A DNA stretch of 64,000 nt from Novosphingopyxis sp965218915 (GCF_965218915.1 NZ_OZ244708.1:2666001-2730000), one strand, 5' to 3'. Shown: positions 1-8,566, counted from the stretch's first letter. The notes: generated by a model from the sequence alone, not told the origin. Program-made: numbers and translations.

Positions 1-22
1 CGGGACATTTGGGCTGGCTCAT
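1..22 (-). CDS. yacG: DNA gyrase inhibitor YacG, first codons only (partial)
   Basis: On the minus strand an ATG at position 22 overlaps the stop of the RNase-like gene (ATGA) and reads M-S-Q-P-K-C-P before the window ends. YacG is a small zinc-binding protein that usually starts with a few residues followed by a Cys-Pro-Ile-Cys zinc site, and it often follows maf and an RNase gene in alphaproteobacteria. The call rests on seven residues plus gene order, so it is an inference. It could be another short zinc-ribbon protein. Confidence 0.55.
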
Positions 23-1008
23 GCTTCCACCTCGTTGATCGCCTCGCCCCCGCGGATCGGGCGGGAGGGATCGCTTTCCATGGCCACCGGCCGGCCGATC
101 CGGGCCGCCAACTCCTCGACCATCGCAAACCCTTTTTCCAACCGTTTCACGACCGCCGGATGCGCGCGCAGGGTAAGCTGCCCACGCCCGTTCGAGCGCT
201 CGCCGCGCCGCAATAGCTCCAGCGCGGCGGAAGCGACGGCATTGCCCTGCAGCGTCTCGAGCGTGGAGGCGCGGGTGCGGCGGCGGATCACCTGCAGCAG
301 ACCGAAGCCGTTGACCGCGGTCCGCTCGCAATCGAACGTCGTCGCCGCGTCGAACAGCTCGGCGAGCTTCACTCGGTCGGCCTTGGTCGCCAGCGTCGGG
401 CAATCGACCGCGATATTGCCCTGCAGATCGAACATCGCGATCGCGCGGGCCACTTCGGGCGCGGCGGCCAAGGCGAGATCGCGCGGCGGCAGGTCGCCAT
501 CGACGTCGATCGCCACGAACGCGGACGTGATTTCGATGCGCAAGCTGCCGCCCGCGAACGGCCACAGCCCCTGGCGCGCCTGTTCGATCCAATCGTTCCA
601 GCCATGATCGTCCAGCGTCTCCGCGCCGGCCGCGCGCAGTTCGCGTACGGGGCCATCGGCGGCAATCCGTTCGCGCAGCGTCGGACCCTGGCCGCACGAT
701 TTGTCGCTGGGCCGGGCCAGCAGCTCCTTGAATCGACCGCGTTCCGCCCCCGCTTCGCGGGTGATTTCAACGGTGACCATCTGTCCCTCGCCGAGACCCT
801 GGGGGATGGGGGACAGCAGGCCTTGCAGCCCGCCGCTCGTTTCGATCAGCCCGCGGCCGCCCAGCAGTTTTACCAGCCTGGCATCCTCGATCACCGCGCC
901 CGCGCGCGCCGCGCTCGGGCGCTCGATCCGGATTGCCACCGGGCGCCCGTCGTCAAGTTTCAGCGCGCGCACCTCGCCGATACCATTCTCGTACAACCAC
1001 TCAGCCAA
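19..1008 (-). CDS. short RNase E/G-like protein
   Basis: A 329-residue protein that resembles the core of the RNase E/G family, endoribonucleases that process rRNA and mRNA. The stretch FVAIDVDGD followed by IAVDC matches the region holding the two family metal-binding aspartates (IDxN and IDF in E. coli RNase E). FGLLQVIRRRT matches the conserved FGLLEMSRQR segment. The protein is much shorter than RNase G (about 490) and RNase E. Its N-terminal S1-like part looks reduced, and the CPxCxG zinc-link that builds the tetramer is not visible. It lies in an infA-maf-RNase-yacG run, overlaps yacG by 4 nt, and its first 8 bases overlap the end of maf. Catalytic activity is uncertain because of the divergence. 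Confidence 0.75.
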   Translation of the reverse strand: MAEWLYENGIGEVRALKLDDGRPVAIRIERPSAARAGAVIEDARLVKLLGGRGLIETSGGLQGLLSPIPQGLGEGQMVTVEITREAGAERGRFKELLARPSDKSCGQGPTLRERIAADGPVRELRAAGAETLDDHGWNDWIEQARQGLWPFAGGSLRIEITSAFVAIDVDGDLPPRDLALAAAPEVARAIAMFDLQGNIAVDCPTLATKADRVKLAELFDAATTFDCERTAVNGFGLLQVIRRRTRASTLETLQGNAVASAALELLRRGERSNGRGQLTLRAHPAVVKRLEKGFAMVEELAARIGRPVAMESDPSRPIRGGEAINEVEA

Positions 1009-1588
1009 GCGGATATCCCCCCTGTTTCAAAAGCAGCCGGGTTTCGTAGAGCGGCAAGCCGATTACGCCGGAATGGCTGCCCGACATCCACAGCATCAGC
1101 GCCTCGGCCCGGCCCTGCACGGCATAGCCGCCCGCCTTGCCGATGCCTTCGCCGCTCTGGACATAGGCGGCGATTTCGCTGTCGTGCAGCGGCTTGAACT
1201 TGACGATGCTCTCGGCGCATTTGCTGCGCTGCGTGCCGTCCGCGGCGATGACGCTGACCGCGCTGTAGACGCGGTGGCGGCGGCCCGAAAGCAGCTTCAG
1301 GAAGCGCCGGTTCATGTCGGCATCGGCCGCCTGTTGCAGGATGCGGCGGCCGGCCGCGACGGTGGTGTCGCCCGCGAGCACGATCTCGCCCTCCCCGCGT
1401 TTGACGGCGCGGGCCTTTTCCTCGGCCAGGCGCAGCGCATAATCGCGCGGCAGTTCCCCTTTGCGGGGGGTCTCGTCGATGTCGGGGACGGCAATGCGGT
1501 CCGCAAACACGCCCAGCCGCGCCAGCAGATCGCGCCGGCGCGGGCTGGACGATGCCAGCACCAGCGGCGGCCTTTGCGGAACGCTCAT
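1001..1588 (-). CDS. maf: Maf-family nucleotide pyrophosphatase
   Basis: Maf proteins hydrolyse non-canonical or modified nucleoside triphosphates to monophosphates in the cytoplasm. The N-terminus LVLASSSPRRRDLL is the signature nucleotide-binding loop. The later motifs VLAGDTTV and GKAGGYAVQG are also family hallmarks. I placed the start at the ATG at 1588, which gives MSVPQRPP and lies 7 nt after the infA stop. A longer frame opens at 1636 inside infA but adds residues that do not look like the family. The 195-residue length is normal. The last 8 bases overlap the RNase-like gene, so the genes are probably co-transcribed with infA. Confidence 0.93.
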   Translation of the reverse strand: MSVPQRPPLVLASSSPRRRDLLARLGVFADRIAVPDIDETPRKGELPRDYALRLAEEKARAVKRGEGEIVLAGDTTVAAGRRILQQAADADMNRRFLKLLSGRRHRVYSAVSVIAADGTQRSKCAESIVKFKPLHDSEIAAYVQSGEGIGKAGGYAVQGRAEALMLWMSGSHSGVIGLPLYETRLLLKQGGYPLG

Positions 1589-1595
1589 CCGCGCG

Positions 1596-1814
1596 TCATT
1601 TGAAGCGATAGGTGATCCGGCCCTTGGTAAGGTCATAGGGGGTCAGTTCCACCAGCACCTCGTCGCCGACCAGCACGCGGATGCGGTTCTTGCGCATCTT
1701 GCCGGCGGTGTGGCCGAGGATTTCATGGCCGTTCTCCAACTCCACGCGGAACATCGCATTGGGCAGGAGCTCACGAACGTGGCCGTGCATTTCGAGAAGT
1801 TCTTCTTTCGCCAT
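1596..1814 (-). CDS. infA: translation initiation factor IF-1
   Basis: A 72-residue single OB-fold protein that binds the ribosomal A site during initiation. The start MAKEELLEMHG, the central VELENGHEILGHTAGKMRKNRIRV and the C-terminal LTKGRITYRFK are characteristic of bacterial IF-1, and the length is exactly as expected. The motif GHTAGKMRKNRIR carries the basic residues that contact 16S rRNA. It is the first gene of the infA-maf-RNase-yacG run and is divergent from the outer-membrane receptor gene, with about 240 bp between them holding both promoters. Confidence 0.98.
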   Translation of the reverse strand: MAKEELLEMHGHVRELLPNAMFRVELENGHEILGHTAGKMRKNRIRVLVGDEVLVELTPYDLTKGRITYRFK

Positions 1815-2058
1815 TCCTGTCCAAACATCGTTGCGGGACCAGCGCGGATCGCCCGGGTCGCCCGCCCCCTAGCCTCCTTATAATCAAAAGGGAAGGCGGC
1901 GCGCTCTTCGACCAACATGGCATCCGTATCCACCAGCGACAATTGGTTACAGAAATTCGGGAGGATTTTGGCCCCCGCATCGGTTAAGCGACTGTCCAAC
2001 GGGGCATATCCAGCGCGTTTTGAAGCCTGCGCCAACGCCAGATCGAGTTTTTCCGGCC

Positions 2059-4821
2059 ATGAAATTATCCGTCGCCAAAGCCCTGCTCGTCTGTTCGGCC
2101 GCCCCGGTCGCCCTCGTTTTTGCCTGGCCGGTATGGGCGCAGGATCAGCAAACCACCGATCAGGCGGGCGGCGCGGGCCAGACCGATGCCAAGGACGACG
2201 CACCCGCCGATGCCGATTCGGAGACTTATAGCGACGCCGATATCGTGGTTCGCGCGATCCGGCCAAAGGGCGAAGTCGATACCGACATTCCCGTGCTCGA
2301 CGAGCTGAGCGCCGAAGACGTGGCGGGCTATGGGGCATCCTCGATCGACGAGCTGATCGAGCTGCTCGGCCCTCAAACCGGATCGGCGCGGGGGCGCGGG
2401 GGCGGGCGGCCCGTAATCCTCCTGAACGGCCGGCGTATCTCCAGCTTCCGCGAGCTGCGCGACCTGCCTCCGGAAGCGATCGCGCGGGTTCAGATTTTCC
2501 CCGAGGAGTTGGCGCTGCAATATGGCTATCGCCCGGACCAGCGCGTCATCAATCTGATACTGGTGGACAATTACGCCTCGGTGATCGGCGAACTGGAATA
2601 TGGCCAGCCGACGGGCGGCGGCAAGAGCAAACAGGAAACCCAGCTCGGCCTGACCCGCATCGGCGACGATTTCCGGCTGAACCTCAACGCGGAATATACC
2701 CATGAGAGCGCGCTGACCGAGGCCGAGCGCGACATCGTGCAGCCTCCGTCCGGCGCCGACGTGCTGCTCCCCGCCGCGCTGAGCGACATCGGCGAATATC
2801 GCACGCTGCTGCCCGAGACCGATGCGTGGCAGCTCAATGGCAGCTACAGCCGCAATCTTTCCGAGACGGTCACGCTGGCGCTCAACGCGGCCTATGAGCT
2901 GCAGGACAGCTTCTCGCTCAACGGCCTGCCGGGTATCGATTTTTTCGTGCCCGGCACCAGCCCGTTCTCGGCCACGGAAACCGACACAACGGTGACGCGG
3001 CTCTATACCACGCCGCAGCCGCTCGCGCGCAACGCCACGACCGAAACGCGATCGGCCAGCGCCGGGCTGAGCGGCGATACCAGCGGCTGGCGCTGGTCGC
3101 TGAACGGCAATTATTCCGAGGTCGAAAGCCATACGCTAACCGATCGCTCGCTCGACAGCGCGGTTCTGGAGGCGATGGTGACGGCGGGGCTGGTCGACCC
3201 GTTCGATCCCGCCACCGGCCGAGACCTGCGCTTCGTCCAGCCCGATCTCAGCGACAGCCTCAACAGCACGGCGGACGTCACCGGCGAGGCATCGGGAGCG
3301 CTCCTCGATCTGCCCGCGGGCGAGGTGCGCCTCAGCCTGAACGGCGGTTACAACCGGCAGGATATCAGCGGCGTCGCCACCCGCTCGGGCGATCTGTTTC
3401 CTACCGATCTCGGCCGCGGCGCCGCCAGCGTCGGCGGCAATATTTCGCTGCCCGTATCCAGCCGCCGCGAGGGCGTGCTCGATGCGATCGGCGATCTCAC
3501 GCTGAACGCCAATGCCGGCTACAAGCATCTCACCGATTTCGGCGATCTCAAAAGCTATGGCGGCGGCTTCACCTGGGCGCCGACCGAGAACCTGCGCATC
3601 CTGTTCAGCTATATCGGCGAGGAAGCGGCCCCGTCGGTCTCGGACCTCGGCGCGCCGATCATCCTGACGCCCAATGTGCCGATCTTCGATTTTACCACCG
3701 GCCAGTCGGTGCTGATCGACCGCACCACCGGCGGCAACCCCGGGCTGATCGCGGAAAGCCGGGGCGACATCAAGTTCAACATCGGTTGGGAACCGGGCTT
3801 TCTCGAGGATTTCCGGATCGAGGCGGAATATGACCGCAACCGCTCGAGCGACGTGACCAACGCCTTCCCGCTGCTCACCCCCTCGATCGAGGCGGCGTTT
3901 CCGGACCGGGTGACGCGCGGCGCGAACGGCACGCTGCTCGCGCTCGACGCGCGGCCGGTGACGTTCAGCGAAGTGAACAGCGAGCGCATCCGCTGGGGCA
4001 TCAATTATCGCGGCGAATTCGGCGGCAGCGACGAAGCAGAAGGCAGCGGCGGCGGCGGCGGGCGCTATGGGCGCGGCAGCGGAGCGGGTGCCGGCGGTGA
4101 TGGTGCGCGCGGCGGTCGCGGACGGCGCAGCGACGCGGCGGCATCGGACGAAGCACCGCCGCAGACCGATGCTGCACCGGCTCCGCCGCAGGACGGCGCA
4201 CCCGCCGAAGGACAAACCCCGCCAGCGGCCGCCGCGCAAACGCAAGGCGGCGATCAGCAGCAGGTGGAAACGCCGCGCGCACGCGGTGGCGGCGGACGGC
4301 GCGGCGGCGGCGGCGTGCCTGGATTCGGCCGGGGCGAGGACGGCAAGGGCCGCTGGAACGTCTCGCTCTATCATACCTACACGTTGCAGGACGAGGTGGT
4401 GATCCGTCCCGAACTGGGCACGCTGGACCTGCTCGACGGCGATGCCATCGGCGCGTCCGGCGGCAGCCCGCGCCACCAGATCGAGCTGGAGGGCGGTGTC
4501 TTCTACAAGGGCATCGGCCTGCGCCTGTCCGGCAACTATGCCTCGGCCACCCGCGTCAACGGCGACGCGTTGACCGGATCGAGCGACCTGTTCTTCGGCG
4601 ACCTCGCCACCTTCGATCTGCGGCTGTTCGCCAATCTGGAACAGGTGATCGCGGACGAAGGTTTCTGGAAAGGCACACGCGTATCCTTGCGCGTCGACAA
4701 TCTGTTCGGCGCAATCCAGAACGTGCGGGGCGAGGACGGCAATACGCCGCTGCGCTACCAGCCAGGCTTCGTCGATCCGGTCGGCCGCTATGTCGAGGTG
4801 GATTTCCGCAAGCGGTTCTAA
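2059..4821 (+). CDS. TonB-dependent-receptor-like outer-membrane protein with Gly/Arg-rich insert
   Basis: A 920-residue predicted outer-membrane beta-barrel. The start at 2059 gives a clear signal peptide (MKLSVAKALLVCSAAPV, then AWPVWAQ, cleavage near residue 27); the longer frame from 2020 adds 13 unlikely residues. Residues about 79-168 resemble a plug domain (SSIDELIELLG, VILLNGRRISSF, IARVQIFPEELALQYGYRP). Alternating barrel strands follow, and the protein ends in Phe (EVDFRKRF) as outer-membrane barrels do. Residues about 654-765 interrupt the barrel with a Gly/Arg stretch, an Ala/Pro/Gln stretch and a second Gly/Arg stretch. No TonB box could be assigned with certainty and the substrate is unknown. 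It could be a TonB-independent relative of the receptor family. Confidence 0.8.
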   Translation: MKLSVAKALLVCSAAPVALVFAWPVWAQDQQTTDQAGGAGQTDAKDDAPADADSETYSDADIVVRAIRPKGEVDTDIPVLDELSAEDVAGYGASSIDELIELLGPQTGSARGRGGGRPVILLNGRRISSFRELRDLPPEAIARVQIFPEELALQYGYRPDQRVINLILVDNYASVIGELEYGQPTGGGKSKQETQLGLTRIGDDFRLNLNAEYTHESALTEAERDIVQPPSGADVLLPAALSDIGEYRTLLPETDAWQLNGSYSRNLSETVTLALNAAYELQDSFSLNGLPGIDFFVPGTSPFSATETDTTVTRLYTTPQPLARNATTETRSASAGLSGDTSGWRWSLNGNYSEVESHTLTDRSLDSAVLEAMVTAGLVDPFDPATGRDLRFVQPDLSDSLNSTADVTGEASGALLDLPAGEVRLSLNGGYNRQDISGVATRSGDLFPTDLGRGAASVGGNISLPVSSRREGVLDAIGDLTLNANAGYKHLTDFGDLKSYGGGFTWAPTENLRILFSYIGEEAAPSVSDLGAPIILTPNVPIFDFTTGQSVLIDRTTGGNPGLIAESRGDIKFNIGWEPGFLEDFRIEAEYDRNRSSDVTNAFPLLTPSIEAAFPDRVTRGANGTLLALDARPVTFSEVNSERIRWGINYRGEFGGSDEAEGSGGGGGRYGRGSGAGAGGDGARGGRGRRSDAAASDEAPPQTDAAPAPPQDGAPAEGQTPPAAAAQTQGGDQQQVETPRARGGGGRRGGGGVPGFGRGEDGKGRWNVSLYHTYTLQDEVVIRPELGTLDLLDGDAIGASGGSPRHQIELEGGVFYKGIGLRLSGNYASATRVNGDALTGSSDLFFGDLATFDLRLFANLEQVIADEGFWKGTRVSLRVDNLFGAIQNVRGEDGNTPLRYQPGFVDPVGRYVEVDFRKRF

Positions 4822-4904
4822 CGCGTTCGGCGGCGCGGCGGGATACGGGGCGAGCAGCGGCGCGGCGGCAGGAACCTGCTCCCGGCCGGCGGGTTGGGCC
4901 TTGC

Positions 4905-5603
4905 ATGAAAACCATTGCGCTGCTCATCACCGGCCTGACGCTCCTGTCGGGATGCGACCGGGGCGAAACCCCCGCCCCCGCCCCTACTGGCGCGCCCGAA
5001 ACGAGCATGGCCGCGCCGCCCGCCCCGGCGCCGTCCGCGACCCCGGAGCCCGCCACGCGCGACTGGCGGAGCGAGGACGGCACCATCGCCCTCACCTACC
5101 CCTCCGCGCTGGCCCCATCGGCATCCACCAGCACGTCCGGGCCTTTTCCGGCAACCTATTTCACGCCCGAAGGCTGGCGCGCGATGTCCGACGCCGCGCC
5201 CGTCGGTCCCGGCGAAGGCCTGGTCCGCTTCAGCGAGGACACCCGCATCGCCGGAAGCGTACCGCGCGTCGCCACCGAGATCCTGCAGATCGGCCGCAGC
5301 GACGATGCCGATGTCATCGCCGACTGCCTCACACGCGGGCTGGAGGGCGGCAACGGCTCGAAGCAGCCGGATCGCACGATCGGCGGTGTACGCTTCACCG
5401 TCTACCGCAACGGCGATGCCGGCATGAGCCACCAGCTGTCGAGCACCGACCTGCGCGCGGTGCATAAGGGCCGCTGCATCGCGATCGACCGGCTAAGCAG
5501 CTCGGTCCCCGCCGTAGCCGATGGCGACGCCCGGCCCGATCGCACGAGTGCGGAGGTTGAGAAGGACTTCGATGCGGTACTGGCGAGCTTGACGTTCGAG
5601 TAA
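4905..5603 (+). CDS. predicted lipoprotein, function unknown
   Basis: A 232-residue protein beginning MKTIALLITGLTLLSGC, a lipoprotein signal peptide with a lipobox LSGC (Cys17 would be lipidated). Residues about 20-50 form a Pro/Ala-rich linker that probably spans from the membrane to a folded domain starting near WRSEDGTIALTYPSAL. I do not recognise the domain; its layout resembles small periplasmic proteins annotated as hypothetical. It lies 83 bp downstream of the receptor gene on the same strand, so the two may be co-transcribed. The sorting signal has no Asp at +2 (the residue there is Asp19 only if the lipobox is shifted), so final membrane location is open. Confidence 0.8.
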   Translation: MKTIALLITGLTLLSGCDRGETPAPAPTGAPETSMAAPPAPAPSATPEPATRDWRSEDGTIALTYPSALAPSASTSTSGPFPATYFTPEGWRAMSDAAPVGPGEGLVRFSEDTRIAGSVPRVATEILQIGRSDDADVIADCLTRGLEGGNGSKQPDRTIGGVRFTVYRNGDAGMSHQLSSTDLRAVHKGRCIAIDRLSSSVPAVADGDARPDRTSAEVEKDFDAVLASLTFE

Positions 5604-5695
5604 GTACGGCGATCCTGTGATGGCTGCATTCGGGTGGATAGGGGACAGGCCGCTTTCGTCGGTGACACATGAAATGCTGCCTGTGAATGAGAGCC

Positions 5696-6136
5696 TTACT
5701 TCCCGCCCGCAGAGTTTCGTTGGAGCTGTTGATAGACACCAAGGCGGTCTGTGATTTGCCAATGGCCCGTAATCCGATCATCGTCGTTGAACATATAGAC
5801 GGTCGCCCCCGACATATGGATCGTCTGCCGTGATGCTGGGAATCCGGGCAGATCGCCGAGGTGCGTCGCACTCCACTGCCAAGTCATGACGACACAGTCC
5901 CCATCTTCGAACAGGCCTTGCGTATGGAAGCGCTGATCGGGGAAGGCGGCTCGCGACTTTGCTACCCGATCTTGAAAGCCCGTAAGGTTGAGCGCCATGC
6001 CATCCCAGGGATCGCCGGGATCGTGATGAATCGTGTAGGTCTCAGCAATGAACTCGTCCGCCGCATCCGTGTATCCATCATCCCAAACTCGCCGAATGAA
6101 CTCGGCTAGGAGTTGCTTACGAATATGGCCTTTCAT
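5696..6136 (-). CDS. SnoaL/NTF2-like ester cyclase family protein
   Basis: A 146-residue protein of the SnoaL-like (NTF2-fold) superfamily, a small cone-shaped fold used for polyketide cyclisation, hydrolysis or simple ligand binding. Visible features are a helical start (RKQLLAEFIRRVWDDG), the YTIHHDPGDPWDG loop, FPDQRFHTQGLFEDGDCVVMTWQWSATH and the terminal ITGHWQITDRLGVYQQL, the usual WxxxDxxxxxxQL-like ending. The start at 6136 is preceded by GAGGAAG, a good ribosome-binding site; the frame extends upstream without a better start. GC content is visibly lower than in neighbouring genes, which may point to transfer. The substrate is unknown. Confidence 0.8.
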   Translation of the reverse strand: MKGHIRKQLLAEFIRRVWDDGYTDAADEFIAETYTIHHDPGDPWDGMALNLTGFQDRVAKSRAAFPDQRFHTQGLFEDGDCVVMTWQWSATHLGDLPGFPASRQTIHMSGATVYMFNDDDRITGHWQITDRLGVYQQLQRNSAGGK

Positions 6137-6427
6137 CTTCACTTCCTCGTCGCTGCGTGCGGGGCATCTGGTAGCCTGCCCGTAGACAGCATTCCAAACG
6201 TCAGCAATTGGCGAGTAGCCCCTCCGCGTCGAACGACCGTCCATAGGTCGTTTTCGGACATCTCAGCTAGAACGACGCTTACAATGTTGGGATTTTTCTG
6301 CGCCCATCGGATTGCCCGCCGTCCCACAAAACTCCTGTAGGAAATATCCGATCGCCAATTTGCAATGCATGTCCGTTTACTTGGTTTCCTTTGCACAGCT
6401 TTCTTGCGCAGATCGTGCGCGCTACCC
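6137..6427. other. low-GC intergenic stretch, no convincing gene
   Basis: About 290 bp of lower-GC sequence between the NTF2-like gene and the cupin-like gene. A minus-strand frame here reads SYRSFVGRRAIRWAQKNPN and continues to near 6139, which looks protein-like but has no start codon with a ribosome-binding site. It could be a decayed gene tail. I see no repeat or RNA feature. Confidence 0.4.
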
Positions 6428-7273
6428 CTACCCCGCCAGCCCCAGCTTGCGGAGCGCGCGATAGGCGTAGGCCTTGCCCTTGTTGCTCGCCGGGAAGCGG
6501 CCCGGGGCGCTGGGGTTGAGCCCAGCGCGGCGCAAGAGGCGGTTGAAGCCGTGGGCGTCGGCCTCGGCAAAGCTCCAGTCGCTGCGCCATGTGATCGACA
6601 GCGAGATCGACGGCTCCGGACCGTTGCGCACGAAATGCGGCGCCATCACCGGCACGAACACCGCTTGGCCGGGCGCAAGGTCAGTCGACAGGCCGGAGCC
6701 CAGAAACTCGTCGCGCCATGCCAGGTTGCGCTGATGCCCCGAATGATAGGCCTCGTGCGATGAGGGCGGGGCGAAGCGCGCGTCGCCGGCCGGGAACTGC
6801 GTCATGGTCTTGGTCCCGCGCAATTGCAGCAGGATGTTGTGCTCGGGATCGAAATGATAGGGCGTCATGGAGCCTGGCGAGGACACGAAGATGAACCCCT
6901 GCGGCCGCAGCATCCGCCCGGTCTTGGTCTCGATCGTGGGTTTCAGCTCGCCGAGCAGCTCCAGCAGCATCGTTTCGTAATCCGCCATCTGCTCGATATT
7001 TTTCAGCACCGCCCAGCTTTGGCAGACGTCGATGGTGCGGATCGTCTCGCCGATCGAGAGGCCGTTGCCGGGCACTGCGGCGGCATCGATACCCACCGGC
7101 AGGTCGCCCGGATTATACTCCACGCTCTTGGGCGGCAGCGCCTCGCCGAGCTCGGCGATCGCTTCCAGCGTCAGCAGCTCGTGCGCGCGCAGATGATGCG
7201 TCAGCCGGTGCGGCGCCTCGGGATAGTTTTGCGCGAACAGGGCGACCGCTTCGCCGCCAAAAACCTGGCTCAT
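6428..7273 (-). CDS. cupin-like (JmjC-type) domain protein
   Basis: A 281-residue protein with a cupin-8/JmjC-like fold. The segment MTPYHFDPEHNILLQLRG holds an HxD pair typical of the Fe(II)-binding loop, and PVMAPHFVRNGPEPSISLSITWRSDW supplies the distal His and closing strands. Such proteins are 2-oxoglutarate-dependent hydroxylases or structurally similar non-enzymatic proteins. The start at 7273 overlaps the stop of the upstream acetyltransferase (ATGA), so the pair is translationally coupled. A longer open frame to 7750 is only the shadow of that gene. A tail rich in basic residues (NKGKAYAYRALRKLGL) follows the cupin. The substrate is unknown; a protein or cell-surface target shared with its partner is possible. 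Confidence 0.8.
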   Translation of the reverse strand: MSQVFGGEAVALFAQNYPEAPHRLTHHLRAHELLTLEAIAELGEALPPKSVEYNPGDLPVGIDAAAVPGNGLSIGETIRTIDVCQSWAVLKNIEQMADYETMLLELLGELKPTIETKTGRMLRPQGFIFVSSPGSMTPYHFDPEHNILLQLRGTKTMTQFPAGDARFAPPSSHEAYHSGHQRNLAWRDEFLGSGLSTDLAPGQAVFVPVMAPHFVRNGPEPSISLSITWRSDWSFAEADAHGFNRLLRRAGLNPSAPGRFPASNKGKAYAYRALRKLGLAG

Positions 7274-8454
7274 GCCCGGTCTCCGCCGCGGGCGGCCATC
7301 CAGTCCTCCGCCTTGCGCAGCCCGGCAAACGCCAGCCTCCGCGCGGCGCCGCCGATCGCCACCGACACCCGGCCGATCGCGCGGCGTTCGGTCCACAGGC
7401 TGTCGATCATCGGATGATCGGGCGCAGCGCAGCTGTCCGCCCAGCCGAAACCCGGCCGGTCGAGCAGCGCATAATTTTCGATCTGCAGCAGCACCCCGGG
7501 CGAGAAGCGTGCGAAACTTTCGTCGAACGCGGTTTTGAACGAGAACACGCCGTCGCCCGAACGCAGGTTCACCAGCATGGCGATCGGCGCGCTCTCGAAG
7601 CTGAACGACAGCAACTCCAGCCGTCCATCTCGCGCCATCGCGCCGAGCATATCGTGAAACAACGCGCGCGTGCTGTCTTGGCTGCCGAGCGCGCTTTGTC
7701 CTTGCCCCTTCCAGCCCGCCGCTTCCAGCGCGAGGAAAGCGTCGATCCACTCTTCCAGCCCCTGGCTTCCGTCGGAGCGTTCGAAGTCGAGCCGCCCCAA
7801 CTCCTCGAGCCGTCGTTTCTGGCGGCGCAGTTCCTTGCGCTTTTTTGGGCGGACCGCCTGCTCATAATAGGCCTTCGCGGTGAGGTCGGAGCGCAGAAAC
7901 GCGCGCTGATGGCGGCACACCACATCGCAGCGGCGGCGCTCATCGGCGCAAACGGAGAGCAGCGCCTCGGCGACCGGTCCGCCGAGAGCAACCCCGTTAA
8001 GATGGAAGAAAAGCCCCGCCCCCGGCGCGATGTCGAGTTCGGCGAGCAACGCCTGCCAGAAGACCCGCTCACGGCCTGGCGCAATGAGGGGGTTGCCGAG
8101 AAAGGCGTTGGGATGCAGCCAGTTCTGCCAATGAGGCAGCGGCCGCGCGCCGTAGCGCCGTTCCAGCGAAAGCGGCATCAGCCCGATCAGCTGGCTCGCG
8201 CGCGGCGCGCCCTCCCAAAGCAGGAACAATTCGGCCATGCCCCGCGGATCGCAATGTGCCAGCGCGGCCGGGAGCACGCGGCTCTCGTCGAAGATATTGG
8301 CTTCGCCCGACCGGCCATCGAGCGCCTGCCAACTGTGCAGCAGCGCAACGTCGATCGCCGTTGCCTCGATCCGCTCGCTCCGTTCCGCGCCGAAGAACGA
8401 CGCCGGATGCCGCAACGCGCCATCGAACGCGGTCGGGAAAACGATCTGGTTCAA
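7270..8454 (-). CDS. GNAT-fold acetyltransferase of the CelD/BcsL (FemAB-like) type
   Basis: A 394-residue protein of the acetyltransferase superfamily related to CelD/BcsL and FemAB-like enzymes. The central part KRKELRRQKRRLEELG and the following FLALEAAGWKGQG, then IAMLVNLRSGDGVFSFKTAFDESFARFSPGVLL, match the second GNAT half, where acyl-CoA-binding strands lie. The start is a TTG at 8454 preceded by GGAG about nine bases upstream; the first in-frame ATG is near residue 73 and would lose the N-terminal domain. It overlaps the cupin-like gene by 4 nt. Relatives act on envelope polysaccharide or sugar precursors, which is only an inference here. Confidence 0.8.
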   Translation of the reverse strand: MNQIVFPTAFDGALRHPASFFGAERSERIEATAIDVALLHSWQALDGRSGEANIFDESRVLPAALAHCDPRGMAELFLLWEGAPRASQLIGLMPLSLERRYGARPLPHWQNWLHPNAFLGNPLIAPGRERVFWQALLAELDIAPGAGLFFHLNGVALGGPVAEALLSVCADERRRCDVVCRHQRAFLRSDLTAKAYYEQAVRPKKRKELRRQKRRLEELGRLDFERSDGSQGLEEWIDAFLALEAAGWKGQGQSALGSQDSTRALFHDMLGAMARDGRLELLSFSFESAPIAMLVNLRSGDGVFSFKTAFDESFARFSPGVLLQIENYALLDRPGFGWADSCAAPDHPMIDSLWTERRAIGRVSVAIGGAARRLAFAGLRKAEDWMAARGGDRA

Positions 8455-8519
8455 GCGAAGCGCTCCATAAGAGCTTCGATTTACCGCGGAATCGCAAATA
8501 AATGGCTAAGATGCCCAAT

Positions 8520-8566
8520 GCGTCACCCCGGCGAAAGCTGGGGTCTCGAGCCGGATTGCAATGACG
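8520..8566. repeat. short palindromic intergenic repeat
   Basis: Between the acetyltransferase and hppA lies CGTCACCCCGGCGAAAGCTGGGG followed by an end reading GCAATGACG. The arms CCCCGGC/GCTGGGG form a hairpin, and the outer CGTCA/TGACG pair makes a larger inverted repeat. The same outer ends occur in the copies at 15629 and 17843, which suggests one family of REP-like elements. Confidence 0.7.

Noticed and set aside
1643..2338. 231-codon minus-strand frame overlapping infA and the receptor 5' end
   Set aside because: A middle part reads like protein (AQASKRAGYAPLDSRL), but it runs through infA in another frame, has no supported start and covers the divergent promoter region.
3136..4476. 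446-codon open frame on the minus strand, antisense to the TonB-dependent-receptor-like gene
   Set aside because: Composition is driven by the GC-rich codon pattern of the opposite strand, it lacks a ribosome-binding site and recognisable motifs, while the plus-strand gene has a signal peptide and barrel end.
6139..6570. 143-codon minus-strand frame with the segment WAQKNPNIVSVVLAEMSENDLW
   Set aside because: The first part is a shadow of the cupin gene; the protein-like tail has no start codon with a ribosome-binding site. Noted only as a possible decayed fragment.
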